64,000 bases of DNA, taken from NCBI GenBank assembly GCA_943787575.1, contig CALSMY010000011.1, forward strand, positions 109,782 to 173,781. Reading direction: 5' to 3'. Both the position numbers and the translations under genes were made by a program. Shown one piece after another: positions 26,627 through 35,341 of the stretch. The stretch is from an uncultured Opitutales bacterium (GTDB lineage: Bacteria; Verrucomicrobiota; Verrucomicrobiia; Opitutales; Seribacteraceae). Every line of letters starts with the position of its first letter. Positions within the stretch are counted from its first letter, which is position 1. The notes under the pieces are model-generated. The model was not told where the DNA came from. It did not search any database and worked only from the letters and a program-made list of their open reading frames with translations.

Positions 26627-27871
26627 ATGATTACCTTTAAGCCTTTTCGAGCCATTCGACCTCGCCAAGAGCATGCTCAAGATGTTGCATCTAGGCCGTA
26701 TGATGTCCTTGATTCAACAGAAGCCAAGAACGAGGCGGCAGGAAACCCCAATTCTTTTCTTCGGGTTATTAAGCCGGAGATCGACCTTCCTGATAATGTA
26801 AGTCCATATTCTGATGAAGTTTACCAACAAGGTAAGAAGACATTTTTAGATATGGTAGAAAAAGGGGTTATGATTACAGAATCATCACCAAGTTTTTATG
26901 TGTATCGACTGACTATGGATGGCAGGTCACAAACCGGTTTAGTCGGATGCTGTCATTTTGAGGAATACTTCGAGGGGAAGATCAAAAAACACGAACTTAC
27001 CCGCACCGCCAAGGAAAACGATCGGGTGAAGCATGTTGAAACCCTTGAGGCTAATGCAGAACCGGTCTTTTTTTCCTATCGAGGACAGCAAGAAATTGAT
27101 TCAATTGTTGAACAAATTACACAGGGAGAAACGACCTATGATTTTATTGCAGAAGATGGAATTCGTCATGAATTGTGGACATGTACAGATATTCAAACCA
27201 ATGTAGAAATATCCTCAGCGTTCCGTGGTGTTGATGCACTCTATGTTGCAGATGGGCATCATCGCACAGCTGCTGCAGCCCGTGTTGGACAAAATCTTAA
27301 AGAAAAAAACCCGACTCATTCAGGAGATGAGGAATATAATTTTTTCATGGCGGTATTATTTCCGGACGATCAGCTCAAAATTTTTGATTACAATCGAGTG
27401 GTCAAAGATTTAAATGGTTTAACGACTGATACTTTTCTTGAACTTCTAGCAAATGACTTCGATCTGCAAAAGGACGATTTTTCAGCAATCAAACCATCTA
27501 GTATAAGGGAGTTTGCGATGTATTTACCTGGGCAGTGGTACCGGCTTAGCCCCAAAGAAAACATTCGTTCCCAAAATCCAGTTCAAGACCTTGATGTTAC
27601 CTTGCTGTCCGACAAAATATTACAACCAATTCTTGATATTGGAGATTTAAGAAAAAGCGAAAGAATTGACTTTGTCGGAGGTATACGCGGACTTGACGAA
27701 CTTTCTCGTAGAGTAGACTCCGGGGATATGGCTGTAGCTTTTGCATTGTATCCAGTCAGTATGGATCAACTGCTAGCTATTGCAGATGCCGGAGAAATTA
27801 TGCCTCCCAAGACGACTTGGTTTGAACCAAAGTTAAGAAGCGGTCTATTCGTACATTCCATTAAAACATAA
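26627..27871 (+). CDS. DUF1015 family protein
   Basis: 414 aa from the ATG at 26627; the longer frame opens inside csrA and is not credible. Family features are ITFKPFRAIRPRQEHAQDVA, SRPYDVLD near the start and VADGHHRTAAAARVGQN in the middle, a ParB-like GHHR motif. The C-terminal part contains the family segment FVGGIRGLDELSRRVDSGD. DUF1015 proteins are widespread in bacteria, often near serine or central metabolism genes, but their function is not firmly settled. The gene follows csrA in the same direction and is closed by a probable terminator at 27879-27906. Confidence 0.85.
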   Translation: MITFKPFRAIRPRQEHAQDVASRPYDVLDSTEAKNEAAGNPNSFLRVIKPEIDLPDNVSPYSDEVYQQGKKTFLDMVEKGVMITESSPSFYVYRLTMDGRSQTGLVGCCHFEEYFEGKIKKHELTRTAKENDRVKHVETLEANAEPVFFSYRGQQEIDSIVEQITQGETTYDFIAEDGIRHELWTCTDIQTNVEISSAFRGVDALYVADGHHRTAAAARVGQNLKEKNPTHSGDEEYNFFMAVLFPDDQLKIFDYNRVVKDLNGLTTDTFLELLANDFDLQKDDFSAIKPSSIREFAMYLPGQWYRLSPKENIRSQNPVQDLDVTLLSDKILQPILDIGDLRKSERIDFVGGIRGLDELSRRVDSGDMAVAFALYPVSMDQLLAIADAGEIMPPKTTWFEPKLRSGLFVHSIKT

Positions 27872-27878
27872 TGGTCCT

Positions 27879-27906
27879 ATCCAATGCCTTTAAGGGGTAA
27901 TTGGAT
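27879..27906 (+). terminator. Probable intrinsic terminator after the DUF1015 gene
   Basis: ATCCAAT and ATTGGAT form a perfect 7-base stem around a 14-base loop that may itself fold. The stem is followed by the T-rich stretch GTTTGTTGTTCTT. It lies eight bases after the DUF1015 stop and 38 bases before the glycosyltransferase gene, so it would separate the flagellar transcript from the sugar-biosynthesis set. Confidence 0.45.
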
Positions 27907-27943
27907 GTTTGTTGTTCTTCCCATCAGTCGTTAAATAAGAGGG

Positions 27944-29051
27944 ATGAAACTTTTAGTTTTAAGTGCATCAACTGGGGGAGGGCACAACATGCGTGCCTAT
28001 GCTTTGCGAGATTGGTGGCGTGAAAAGGGTGGTGACTGTGAGGTTTATCAACCATTAGAAAATACCTTTTGGGGATACAAATTAGGCTGTCAGTTTTATA
28101 ACTTTATTCAGAAGAAAATGCCTTTTCTTCATTATGGTTATTTTAATTTTCTCGAACTTGCATCGTTACACAGGAATCCAGGTATAATTTTTGGCTCCAA
28201 AAAGTTTTTAAAAAAAACCAAAGAATTTTCTCCCGATCTTATCGTTTCTGTTCATGCACATTTGAATCATGGATACTTCAAACTTTCTCAGACGATTGAA
28301 AATAAAATCATACCCTATGTTGTTTACTGCGGCGAATTGGCAGACGGTAATGGTTTTTCGAGGCATTGGGTGAACCCTGATGTAGACTTATTTGCTAGCC
28401 CCTACCAGGAAGGTTGCATTGCCGCGGAAAAAAGAGGCATGCCATCTTCAAAGTGCTTGGTTGCGGGTCCTCTACTCAGGAAACCATTCTATGCGCAAGA
28501 TCGATCTTTTGATCGATTAAATATCCTGAATAAATACGGATTGCATGCCTAACTTGCCCGTATATCTTTTGGGTACAGGAGCAAACGGGGTAAATCACCA
28601 CCTTGCAATTGTTAAGGGATTAATTAAGGCCCGAAAAAAGTGCCAAGTTATCGCTTTGTGTGGATCTAATCATCAGGCATTGTTGGAACTTAGAAAGATT
28701 CCACCTTCTGATCATTTGGATGTCGTAGCACTTTCACAGGTTGGAGCTACTGAAATGGTAAGTCTCCTTCGTGTTGCCGACCTGATGGTCGCAAGACCTG
28801 GTGCAGGATTAACCACGGAGGCTATTGTAACCGGATGCCCGATGATCTTTGATTTGACGGGTGGTAGCATGCCACAAGAACACAATAATTTAAATTTTTG
28901 GAAATCCAAAACAGGATCAATTCTCTCGTTCTATTCCATCTCCAAATTAATCAATATTCTACAAGACAAAAAACCGGTTCCACGAGTAGAAATTCCCTTA
29001 GACGAATCTCCAAACTTATTTTTGGATGCTTTGATTAAATTAGTTAAATGA
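27944..29051 (+). CDS. MGDG-synthase-like family 28 glycosyltransferase, with a +1 frameshift near 28546
   Basis: The N-terminal half (from ATG 27944, ending at 28552) opens with LLVLSASTGGGHNMRAYALR, the nucleotide-sugar transferase opening seen in MGDG synthases and MurG-like enzymes. The C-terminal half begins in the next frame near 28545 and contains LPVYLLGTGANGVNHHLAIV, LRVADLMVARPGAGLTTEA and GCPMIFDLTG, the donor-binding GPGxxTxxE-like region. One extra base between 28541 and 28550 accounts for the split; the joined protein is about 368 aa, a normal size. Two separate genes with an overlap are formally possible, but neither half would be a complete fold. It overlaps the next gene as ATGA. 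The acceptor is unknown. Confidence 0.75.
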
Positions 29052-29734
29052 ATGACCTAATTACATCCAAAACATTACCGCTTTGGGCAGCGGCACGTTC
29101 GATCTATGGATGTGCAGTTGAGTGCCTTACTGTAAAGAACTCTCAAAGCTTAATTCCCCGTATTTTACCATCTGGGGAATTCTCCTTTGGTACATCTTTG
29201 ATTTTTAGTCCAGATTCTTTTGTTAAAGTAATTGAGGACGGGTTTGCTTTACCTCAGATGAGGTATTTCCTCTCCGCACCCATGAGTACATTTCGTTCGG
29301 TTATAAATTTGGCAAGGGTGGGCAATGCTTATCGATCTGCTTCTCAAATGAAAGAGATTTATGGAATATTGAATGGTTCACTTGAGGCAATCTGTTCTTA
29401 TTTAAATCACCATCTTGTTGCCAAAAAGACTTTTGATGAGGAAACTTTGAATACCTTAACTTTTGAAATTAAAGGGATGAAAAGAAAATGGCTTATTAAA
29501 ATGGATGATTCCAATGGCTGGCAGGTGGTTGCCTGCTCTCCTCTTCAACATGCTTCTGCTTGTTTGACTTTTAAGGATATCGAGGTTGCTAAGAATGCGG
29601 CGTTAGGAGCTTTAGATTCATGGCTGAGCCTTACAAATGCTGAAATTATTCTTTCAGGAAGAATTCCATTACTTGATAAATTTGGATATGTTTCAAGGAT
29701 TGCACAAAAGGAAGTTCCTCGCCCCGGAAGATGA
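29048..29734 (+). CDS. Unknown protein in the sugar-biosynthesis operon
   Basis: 228 aa. I do not recognise the family. No membrane segment or signal peptide is visible. The C-terminal 60 residues (QHASACLTFKDIEVAKNAAL, then NAEIILSGRIPLLDKFGYVS) have a pattern loosely like an SCP-2 sterol-transfer domain, but this is a weak impression. It overlaps the genes on both sides in ATGA fashion (29048 and 29731), so it is translationally coupled to the glycosyltransferase and the aminotransferase and probably acts with them. Confidence 0.7.
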   Translation: MNDLITSKTLPLWAAARSIYGCAVECLTVKNSQSLIPRILPSGEFSFGTSLIFSPDSFVKVIEDGFALPQMRYFLSAPMSTFRSVINLARVGNAYRSASQMKEIYGILNGSLEAICSYLNHHLVAKKTFDEETLNTLTFEIKGMKRKWLIKMDDSNGWQVVACSPLQHASACLTFKDIEVAKNAALGALDSWLSLTNAEIILSGRIPLLDKFGYVSRIAQKEVPRPGR

Positions 29735-31041
29735 AAAGAATTCAGTCAGACCTGCTATTTCAAAATGCCAATCGAGTCATTCCTACGGGAATTTATGGCC
29801 ATATGGCTCCAGGTGCGGGACTGCCGCTTGACTTCCCGCATTTTTGTTCATCAGGTAAGGGTGCTCGATTCACTGATGTGGATGGTAATGAATGGATGGA
29901 TTTTATGTGCGGTTTTGGTGCTGTCCTTCACGGATATCGGCATGAAACCATAGAGCAGGCTGTTCAAAAACAACGGGAGTCTGGTTCCGTTTTTAATCAG
30001 CCACACTTCCTGATGGTGGAATTGGCGGAAAAGTTAGTTGACCTTGTCGACTTTGCTGACTGGGCGGTGTTCGCAAAGAATGGTTCGGACCTGACCACTT
30101 GGGCAATACGTGTGGCACGGGAAAAGACTGGCAAGGAATATGTTATAAAAGCAAAAGGAGCTTACCACGGAGTGGATGCATGGTGCGATCCTGGTATGGG
30201 TGGGCGGATTTCTTCGGATCGTGAATTTATTTTAGAATTCGAATGGAATAATATTCGCCAGTTGGAATCGTTACTGGAGAATTATTCGAACAAAGTGGCT
30301 GCACTTATTTTAACCCCTTACCATCATGCTTCCTTTGGACCTTCTGAACTTCCATCTGATGATTTCTGGGAGCAGGTAGAAAAGTTGTGCAAAAAATATG
30401 AGGTCGCATTAGTTTTAGATGATGTCCGTTGTGGTTGGCGGTTGGATGATTCAGGTTCTCACAACTATTTTGGTTTCAGTCCTGACCTCGCTATCTACTC
30501 GAAAGCAATGGGAAATGGATACGCAATCTCGGCATGTGTGGGTAGAGATGAATTCCGTTCAAGTGCTGCAGATGTCTTTCTTACTGGAAGTTGCTGGAAT
30601 GATGCATATGCATTTTCCGCCGCTCTTGCTTCTCTTCAGATGAGCAAAGAAAACCTGGTGGCAAAATCTGTTCTTGAAAAAGGAAAATACTTTTGCTCAA
30701 AACTCGAAGGAATCGCGCAGGAATTTGGTATTAAATTAAAAATGACCGGCGTGCCATCGATGCCATATCCTTGGATCGAGGGCGATGAAAACCTGTACCA
30801 AATCCAAGGGCTCTGCAAGTTTGCAGCTGCTGAAGGACTCTACTTCCATCCGCACCATAACTGGTTTATTAGTAATGCACTCAGCTACGAAGATTTGGAT
30901 CAAGCTCTATTCATTGCAAAAAAAGCGTTTGGAAAGTTTATTGAAGCAGTAACCAAGGATTATCCCCTTCATTGTAGAGATAAATTAAATCTCATTGTAT
31001 TTGCTGACTGTTTATCACATGATGTGAGAAGATTTTCTTAG
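29731..31041 (+). CDS. Class III aminotransferase (glutamate-1-semialdehyde aminotransferase-like)
   Basis: 436 aa, PLP-dependent fold type I. The N-terminus has PTGIYGHMAPGAGLPLDF and ARFTDVDGNEWMDFMCGFGA, as in GSA aminotransferase relatives. KNGSDLTTWAIRVAREKTGK binds cofactor phosphate, LVLDDVRCGWR holds the PLP-contacting Asp, and the lysine in YSKAMGNGYAISACVG is the predicted Schiff-base residue. True HemL is unlikely because motifs diverge and the neighbours are sugar genes. It may aminate a keto-sugar or a small substituent for the nonulosonate. The usual PseC is a different (DegT) fold and is absent here. Confidence 0.85.
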   Translation: MKRIQSDLLFQNANRVIPTGIYGHMAPGAGLPLDFPHFCSSGKGARFTDVDGNEWMDFMCGFGAVLHGYRHETIEQAVQKQRESGSVFNQPHFLMVELAEKLVDLVDFADWAVFAKNGSDLTTWAIRVAREKTGKEYVIKAKGAYHGVDAWCDPGMGGRISSDREFILEFEWNNIRQLESLLENYSNKVAALILTPYHHASFGPSELPSDDFWEQVEKLCKKYEVALVLDDVRCGWRLDDSGSHNYFGFSPDLAIYSKAMGNGYAISACVGRDEFRSSAADVFLTGSCWNDAYAFSAALASLQMSKENLVAKSVLEKGKYFCSKLEGIAQEFGIKLKMTGVPSMPYPWIEGDENLYQIQGLCKFAAAEGLYFHPHHNWFISNALSYEDLDQALFIAKKAFGKFIEAVTKDYPLHCRDKLNLIVFADCLSHDVRRFS

Positions 31042-31048
31042 GTATAAA

Positions 31049-32035
31049 ATGTTAAACGATGCTTCAATTTTAATTACAGGAGGGACTGGATCCTTTGGTA
31101 AAGAATTTATACGGACGGTCCTTAGGACTTATCGACCACGTCGTGTCATCGTTTACTCTCGTGACGAGTGGAAACAGTCTGAAATGCAATCAGATCCTGA
31201 TTTTCAAGACAGTTCAGTTCGGTTTTTTCTTGGTGATGTCAGGGACAAGGAGCGACTTAGGTTAGCTATGCGAGAAGTGGATTATGTGATCCACGCCGCT
31301 GCCTTGAAGCAAGTACCTGCAGCCGAATACAATCCGAATGAATTTATTAAAACCAATGTAAACGGTGCAACCAACATAGTCGAAGCGGCAATTTCCTCGA
31401 ATGTTAAGAGAGTAGTTGCACTTAGTACTGATAAAGCAGTCAATCCTGTGAATCTTTACGGTGCGACAAAACTATGTTCTGATAAAGTATTCATTGCTGC
31501 TAATAGTTATGCTGGTGCAGGGGGAACCACTTTTTCGGTCGTTCGATATGGCAATGTTGTGGGAAGTCGAGGTAGTGTAATTCCCCTTTTTCAAAAACAG
31601 CGAGAATCTGGAAAAATCACTATTACAAATCCCGAAATGACCCGTTTTCTAATTACCCTCAAACAGGGAGTAGATTTCGTTTTAAAAAGCTTGGACTCGA
31701 TGGTCGGTGGAGAATTGTTTGTTCCTAAAATCCCTGCTTGTACGGTTGAGAATTTGGCAAATGTTTTGGCTCCCAATGCCCAAAAGGATGTAATTGGACT
31801 AAGACCGGGTGAGAAAATGCATGAAATACTGATTCCAGTAGATGAAGCCAGAAATGTACTCGAATTTGAAGATTTTTTTATTATCAAACCGGTTCAGGCA
31901 TTTTGGGGTAATAAGATTGGAGTTTTGGGAGGAGTAAGTTGCTCGGAAGGTTTTCAATATGCAAGCAATGTAAATTGTGAGTCATTGAGTGAAGAACAAC
32001 TCACCCGTTTGCTCGCGGACTTTCTTCCGACCTAA
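31049..32035 (+). CDS. pseB: UDP-GlcNAc 4,6-dehydratase, inverting (PseB-like)
   Basis: 328 aa, extended short-chain dehydrogenase fold. It has the NAD-binding motif ITGGTGSFGKEFIRTVLR, the segment VIYSRDEWKQSEM-type seen as IVYSRDEWKQSEMQSD, and the active-site region STDKAVNPVNLYGATKLCSD with the YxxxK pair. RYGNVVGSRGSVIPLFQKQ and PEMTRFLITL follow PseB closely. PseB begins pseudaminic acid synthesis from UDP-GlcNAc; FlaA1/CapD relatives act in other surface sugars. The pseI-like gene ten bases downstream favours the nonulosonate role. Confidence 0.88.
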   Translation: MLNDASILITGGTGSFGKEFIRTVLRTYRPRRVIVYSRDEWKQSEMQSDPDFQDSSVRFFLGDVRDKERLRLAMREVDYVIHAAALKQVPAAEYNPNEFIKTNVNGATNIVEAAISSNVKRVVALSTDKAVNPVNLYGATKLCSDKVFIAANSYAGAGGTTFSVVRYGNVVGSRGSVIPLFQKQRESGKITITNPEMTRFLITLKQGVDFVLKSLDSMVGGELFVPKIPACTVENLANVLAPNAQKDVIGLRPGEKMHEILIPVDEARNVLEFEDFFIIKPVQAFWGNKIGVLGGVSCSEGFQYASNVNCESLSEEQLTRLLADFLPT

Positions 32036-32045
32036 TTTTTAAAAG

Positions 32046-33077
32046 TTGGAGATTCTTTCCCGTATCCTAGATGAAAAATCAGCCCCCTTTGTGGTGGCTG
32101 AGTTGTCTGGCAATCATGGGGGGGGGCTAGATAAAGCCCTAAATCTTGTCTCTGCGGCCAAGGATGCTGGAGCGGATGCAATCAAGTTACAAACTTATCG
32201 ACCTGACACGATTACCGTTCGTGGCACGGATGATAGATTCAAGCTGAAAACCGGTTTGTGGAAAGGTAAACTTTTGCACGAGCTCTACGAAGAGGCGATG
32301 ACGCCTTGGGAGTGGCATCCTATAATTGCCAAAGAAGCGAGGACTCAAGGTATGATTTGCTTTAGTTCCCCATTTGATGAATCGGCGGTTGATTTCCTTG
32401 AGGAATCAATGCAGCCAGCTCTTTATAAAATAGCTTCTTTTGAAATGAACCATATTCCACTTCTTGAACGGATTGGTAAAACGGGAAAACCTGTACTTGC
32501 AAGTGTTGGCGTTTCGGAAAGTCAGGAAATTATCAATGCATTGAAGGTTTTGAGGGGGGCGGGCTGTCCCGAAGTAATTTTACTTCATTGTGTGAGTGAA
32601 TACCCTGCTAAACCTAGTGATTTTTCTTTAGGCAGAATGCCCTTACTGGAAAGCGATTATGGGGTGAAGTTTGGTTTGTCCGACCATTCGCTTGGACATT
32701 TAGTTGCTGTCGCTGCCACCGCTTTGGGTGCCCGTGTAATTGAAAAACATTTGTGCTTGGATCGCGATGAATCTTCGATAGATGGTGCATTTTCCATGCT
32801 TCCTCAGGAATTTGCAGAGTTAGTCAGTGCTGTTCGGCTTACCCATGAGGCAATGTCTGGTTCACAATGTCCTCAGGAATCTGCCAAATTTAAACGTTCC
32901 ATCCTCGTTTCAAGTCCTATTCAGCAAGGCGATCGGTTGACCCCAGAAAATGTAAGGATTGCCCGGCCAGGTGATGGAATGTGCCCGAGTCGATGGAATG
33001 ATATTTTGGGGCAATGTGCATCCATTGACATGAACATTGGTCATCCGCTTAGCGACCAAGACATCGCAAAACCTTAA
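32046..33077 (+). CDS. pseI: Nonulosonate synthase, PseI/NeuB family
   Basis: 343 aa from a TTG start. It condenses phosphoenolpyruvate with a six-carbon amino sugar to form a nine-carbon sialic-acid-like sugar. Motifs include FVVAELSGNHGGGLDKALNL, AGADAIKLQTYRPDTIT, ALYKIASFEMNHIPLL, LHCVSEYPAKPSDFSL, and GLSDHSLG with the metal-binding His. The C-terminal 60 residues are an antifreeze-like SAF domain (KRSILVSSPIQQGDRLTPEN). The sequence resembles PseI (pseudaminic acid) more than NeuB by eye. Cytidylyltransferase (PseF/NeuA), PseH and PseG are not in the window. Confidence 0.9.
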   Translation: MEILSRILDEKSAPFVVAELSGNHGGGLDKALNLVSAAKDAGADAIKLQTYRPDTITVRGTDDRFKLKTGLWKGKLLHELYEEAMTPWEWHPIIAKEARTQGMICFSSPFDESAVDFLEESMQPALYKIASFEMNHIPLLERIGKTGKPVLASVGVSESQEIINALKVLRGAGCPEVILLHCVSEYPAKPSDFSLGRMPLLESDYGVKFGLSDHSLGHLVAVAATALGARVIEKHLCLDRDESSIDGAFSMLPQEFAELVSAVRLTHEAMSGSQCPQESAKFKRSILVSSPIQQGDRLTPENVRIARPGDGMCPSRWNDILGQCASIDMNIGHPLSDQDIAKP

Positions 33078-33122
33078 TGTTTCCTTCTTAAGGGATTGGG
33101 TTTACCTGCTAACTTTGCAATT

Positions 33123-33143
33123 TAGCACAATGGGTGCTATTTT
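33123..33143 (+). terminator. Possible terminator after the pse genes
   Basis: TAGCAC and GTGCTA form a 6-base stem with a five-base loop, followed directly by TTTT. It lies 45 bases after the pseI-like stop and ends only a few bases before the GTG start of the next small gene, so it might instead be an operator or leader hairpin for that gene. The stem is short. Confidence 0.35.
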
Positions 33144-33148
33144 AAAGT

Positions 33149-33391
33149 GTGTCAGAAAAAATTTCAATGGTGATGGATTCTGGTTTGCCAAGCTTTGAAG
33201 GCACTCCTGAAGAAAGGTTAAGGTCAGCCTGTATTTGGGTTGCCGAGAATTCACCAGGCAGGCAATTAACTTTGGAAGAAATCGGAATTGTAATGGGAGT
33301 CACCCGTGAAAGAGTCCGCCAAATTGAGGCCCAAGCCCTTCGCAAATTACGACACCCTTCTCGAATTCGTTTACTTCGAGAAACTGGTTAG
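33149..33391 (+). CDS. Free-standing sigma-70 region 4 protein
   Basis: 80 aa from a GTG start (an ATG at 33167 is also in frame). The protein is essentially only a sigma-70 region 4 helix-turn-helix: [20 protein letters not shown] followed by [13 protein letters not shown], matching the -35-binding domain of primary sigma factors. Regions 1-3 are absent, so it cannot act as a full sigma factor. It may bind DNA, the RNA polymerase flap, or another sigma factor. It stands alone between pseI and the convergent ilvB gene, with 21 bases to the ilvB stop. Function unknown. Confidence 0.75.
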   Translation: MSEKISMVMDSGLPSFEGTPEERLRSACIWVAENSPGRQLTLEEIGIVMGVTRERVRQIEAQALRKLRHPSRIRLLRETG

Positions 33392-33412
33392 TGTTTTAGA
33401 GAAGATTTAACT

Positions 33413-35194
33413 TTAATCAATCAGCATTTCCTTCGCTGATTTACCCTGAGGAATCATTGGAAGAACATGTTCGGTAAAGGGGACAATAACTTCAAGTAAG
33501 TAGGGTTCATCAGCATCTAACATTTCACGCATTGCATCCTGTAAGTCTTCACGTTTACTCACTCTTCTTGCTTTTACTCCAAATCCTTCACACATCTTTA
33601 TGTAATCAGGATAAATTGCATCCAGGTTCTCGGGGCCTCCAATGTTTTCCGGATCGCACAAGATGGTGTGTCCACGAACAGACTCGTAAAAACGATCCTC
33701 CCATTGAACAACCATGCCCAAATGTTGATTATTTAAAAGCAAGCATTTGGCATTAATTTTTTCAATTTTGGCAGTGGCAAGTTCCTGTACATTCATTAGG
33801 AAAGACCCATCCCCGTCGATATCAATGACTTCCTTGTCTGGTCGAGCGACTTTTGCTCCAATAGCAGCCGGGTATCCAAATCCCATGGTGCCAAGGCCGA
33901 GAGAAGATATATAAGTTCTGGGTTCTTTGAACCTGTAATATTGAGCAGCCCACATTTGATGCTGCCCTACACCGGTTGTGATGATCGCATCTCCCTTTGA
34001 TTCCTTATACAACACATCGATAGCTTCCTGTGAGGTTATGTGTTCCCCTTTTTTATATTTGAAGGGATAATCTTTTTTCCAGCCGGATAGGGTAGTCATC
34101 CAAGCGCCCAAGTCAGGCTTATCGAATCCATCCTCTTCGATTAATTCTGACATTCTTTTTAAAGCATGTTTGATATCAGATTTAATGGGAAAATGTGCAT
34201 GAACATTTTTGCTGTGTTCAGACTGGTCTACATCAAAATGAATCACATATGCATCGGGTGCATATTTACTTACCAAGCCGGTAATACGATCGTCAAACCG
34301 GGCCCCAGCACAAATTAATAAATCGCTTTCACAAACAGCCCAATTTCCTGCAACAGTACCATGCATGCCATACCAATACAGGGATTGTTCATGGTCCGGA
34401 TCAAATGCACCTAAGCCCATGAGTGTGTGCGTGACTGGTAAGCCAGTGAGTTCTGCAAATTTCTTTAATTCTTTTTGTGCTTCAGAGGAGATAACACCTC
34501 CACCGGTGTAGAGCACAGGTTTTTTGGCTTTAGAAATTAGATTTAGAACTTCAACAAGTTCTTCATCAGTAGCTTTTGGGCTATCCAGTTTGTAGCCTTC
34601 TAAATTGCCAACTTCCGCAGGGAAAAAAGGTTCAAATACTTTTTGCTGAACATCTTTGGGAATGTCGATAACTACGGGGCCAGGGCGACCACTAGTAGCC
34701 AAATAAAAAGCCTCCTTTACAATTCTTGGAAGATCCTCTGCGGTTAGAACCAAATAACTGTGCTTAACGATGGGCAGGGTCATGCCAAAGAAATCAGTCT
34801 CCTGAAAGGCCGCCTTGCCAATAAATTGCTGATATACTTGACCGGTTATGGCAACGAGGGGGATGCTGTCCATAAATGCATCGGCAATACAAGTCACTAA
34901 ATTAGTAGCCCCAGGACCAGAGGTCGCCATGCATACGCCCGCTTTGCCTGTAGCTCGGGCATATCCATGAGCCATAAATCCTCCACCTTGTTCCTGTCTT
35001 GGCAGGATAGTGCGAATTTTATCTGAGCGAGTGAGCGATTGATGGAGTTCCATGGATGCCCCACCAGGGTAGGCAAATATTGCTTCCACGCCTTCGCGTT
35101 CCAAAGCAGAGACGAGAACGTCGGCTCCGTTCATGGCAGGTCCGTGCTCGCCGGCTTCATCAGATTGAGGGGATTTTATGGATTGGGTACTCAT
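33413..35194 (-). CDS. ilvB: Acetolactate synthase large subunit
   Basis: 593 aa. This thiamine-diphosphate enzyme makes acetolactate or acetohydroxybutyrate in branched-chain amino acid synthesis. Motifs are [14 protein letters not shown] with the catalytic Glu, the [20 protein letters not shown] segment, and the cofactor motif [17 protein letters not shown] ending NNQHLGM. Length is typical of the biosynthetic, FAD-containing form. The regulatory subunit ilvH and ilvC are not beside it. It is on the opposite strand to its neighbours, with 147 bases upstream shared with the divergent gene at 35342. Confidence 0.96.
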   Translation of the reverse strand: MSTQSIKSPQSDEAGEHGPAMNGADVLVSALEREGVEAIFAYPGGASMELHQSLTRSDKIRTILPRQEQGGGFMAHGYARATGKAGVCMATSGPGATNLVTCIADAFMDSIPLVAITGQVYQQFIGKAAFQETDFFGMTLPIVKHSYLVLTAEDLPRIVKEAFYLATSGRPGPVVIDIPKDVQQKVFEPFFPAEVGNLEGYKLDSPKATDEELVEVLNLISKAKKPVLYTGGGVISSEAQKELKKFAELTGLPVTHTLMGLGAFDPDHEQSLYWYGMHGTVAGNWAVCESDLLICAGARFDDRITGLVSKYAPDAYVIHFDVDQSEHSKNVHAHFPIKSDIKHALKRMSELIEEDGFDKPDLGAWMTTLSGWKKDYPFKYKKGEHITSQEAIDVLYKESKGDAIITTGVGQHQMWAAQYYRFKEPRTYISSLGLGTMGFGYPAAIGAKVARPDKEVIDIDGDGSFLMNVQELATAKIEKINAKCLLLNNQHLGMVVQWEDRFYESVRGHTILCDPENIGGPENLDAIYPDYIKMCEGFGVKARRVSKREDLQDAMREMLDADEPYLLEVIVPFTEHVLPMIPQGKSAKEMLID

Positions 35195-35341
35195 TGTGCA
35201 GTTACTAAGTATTAAACTTTTATTATGCCTTAGTTGCCTGGCTGATACAAGGTGAAAGCCCCAGTTTACAAGTATGTTTCCATGCCACTATTTTAAAGTG
35301 AATCTTGCCCAAGATGAAATTAAGCGCGAAAATGATTAAAA

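Noticed and set aside
3310..28552. Programmed +1 frameshifting as an explanation for fliR, flgG, flgK and the glycosyltransferase
   Set aside because: The four sites share no slippery motif, stop-codon context or downstream structure that I can see; in fliR and flgG the shift is well before the original-frame stop. The other broken genes include missing bases too, so random indels fit better.
29731..31041. Glutamate-1-semialdehyde aminotransferase HemL for heme synthesis
   Set aside because: Motifs around the substrate gate diverge from HemL and the gene is coupled to sugar-biosynthesis genes rather than heme genes.
33137..35300. A shared 13-base sequence CTATTTTAAAGTG at 33137 and 35288
   Set aside because: In an AT-rich 64-kb window several exact 13-base repeats are expected by chance, and the positions relative to the genes differ, so it is not evidence of a common regulator.
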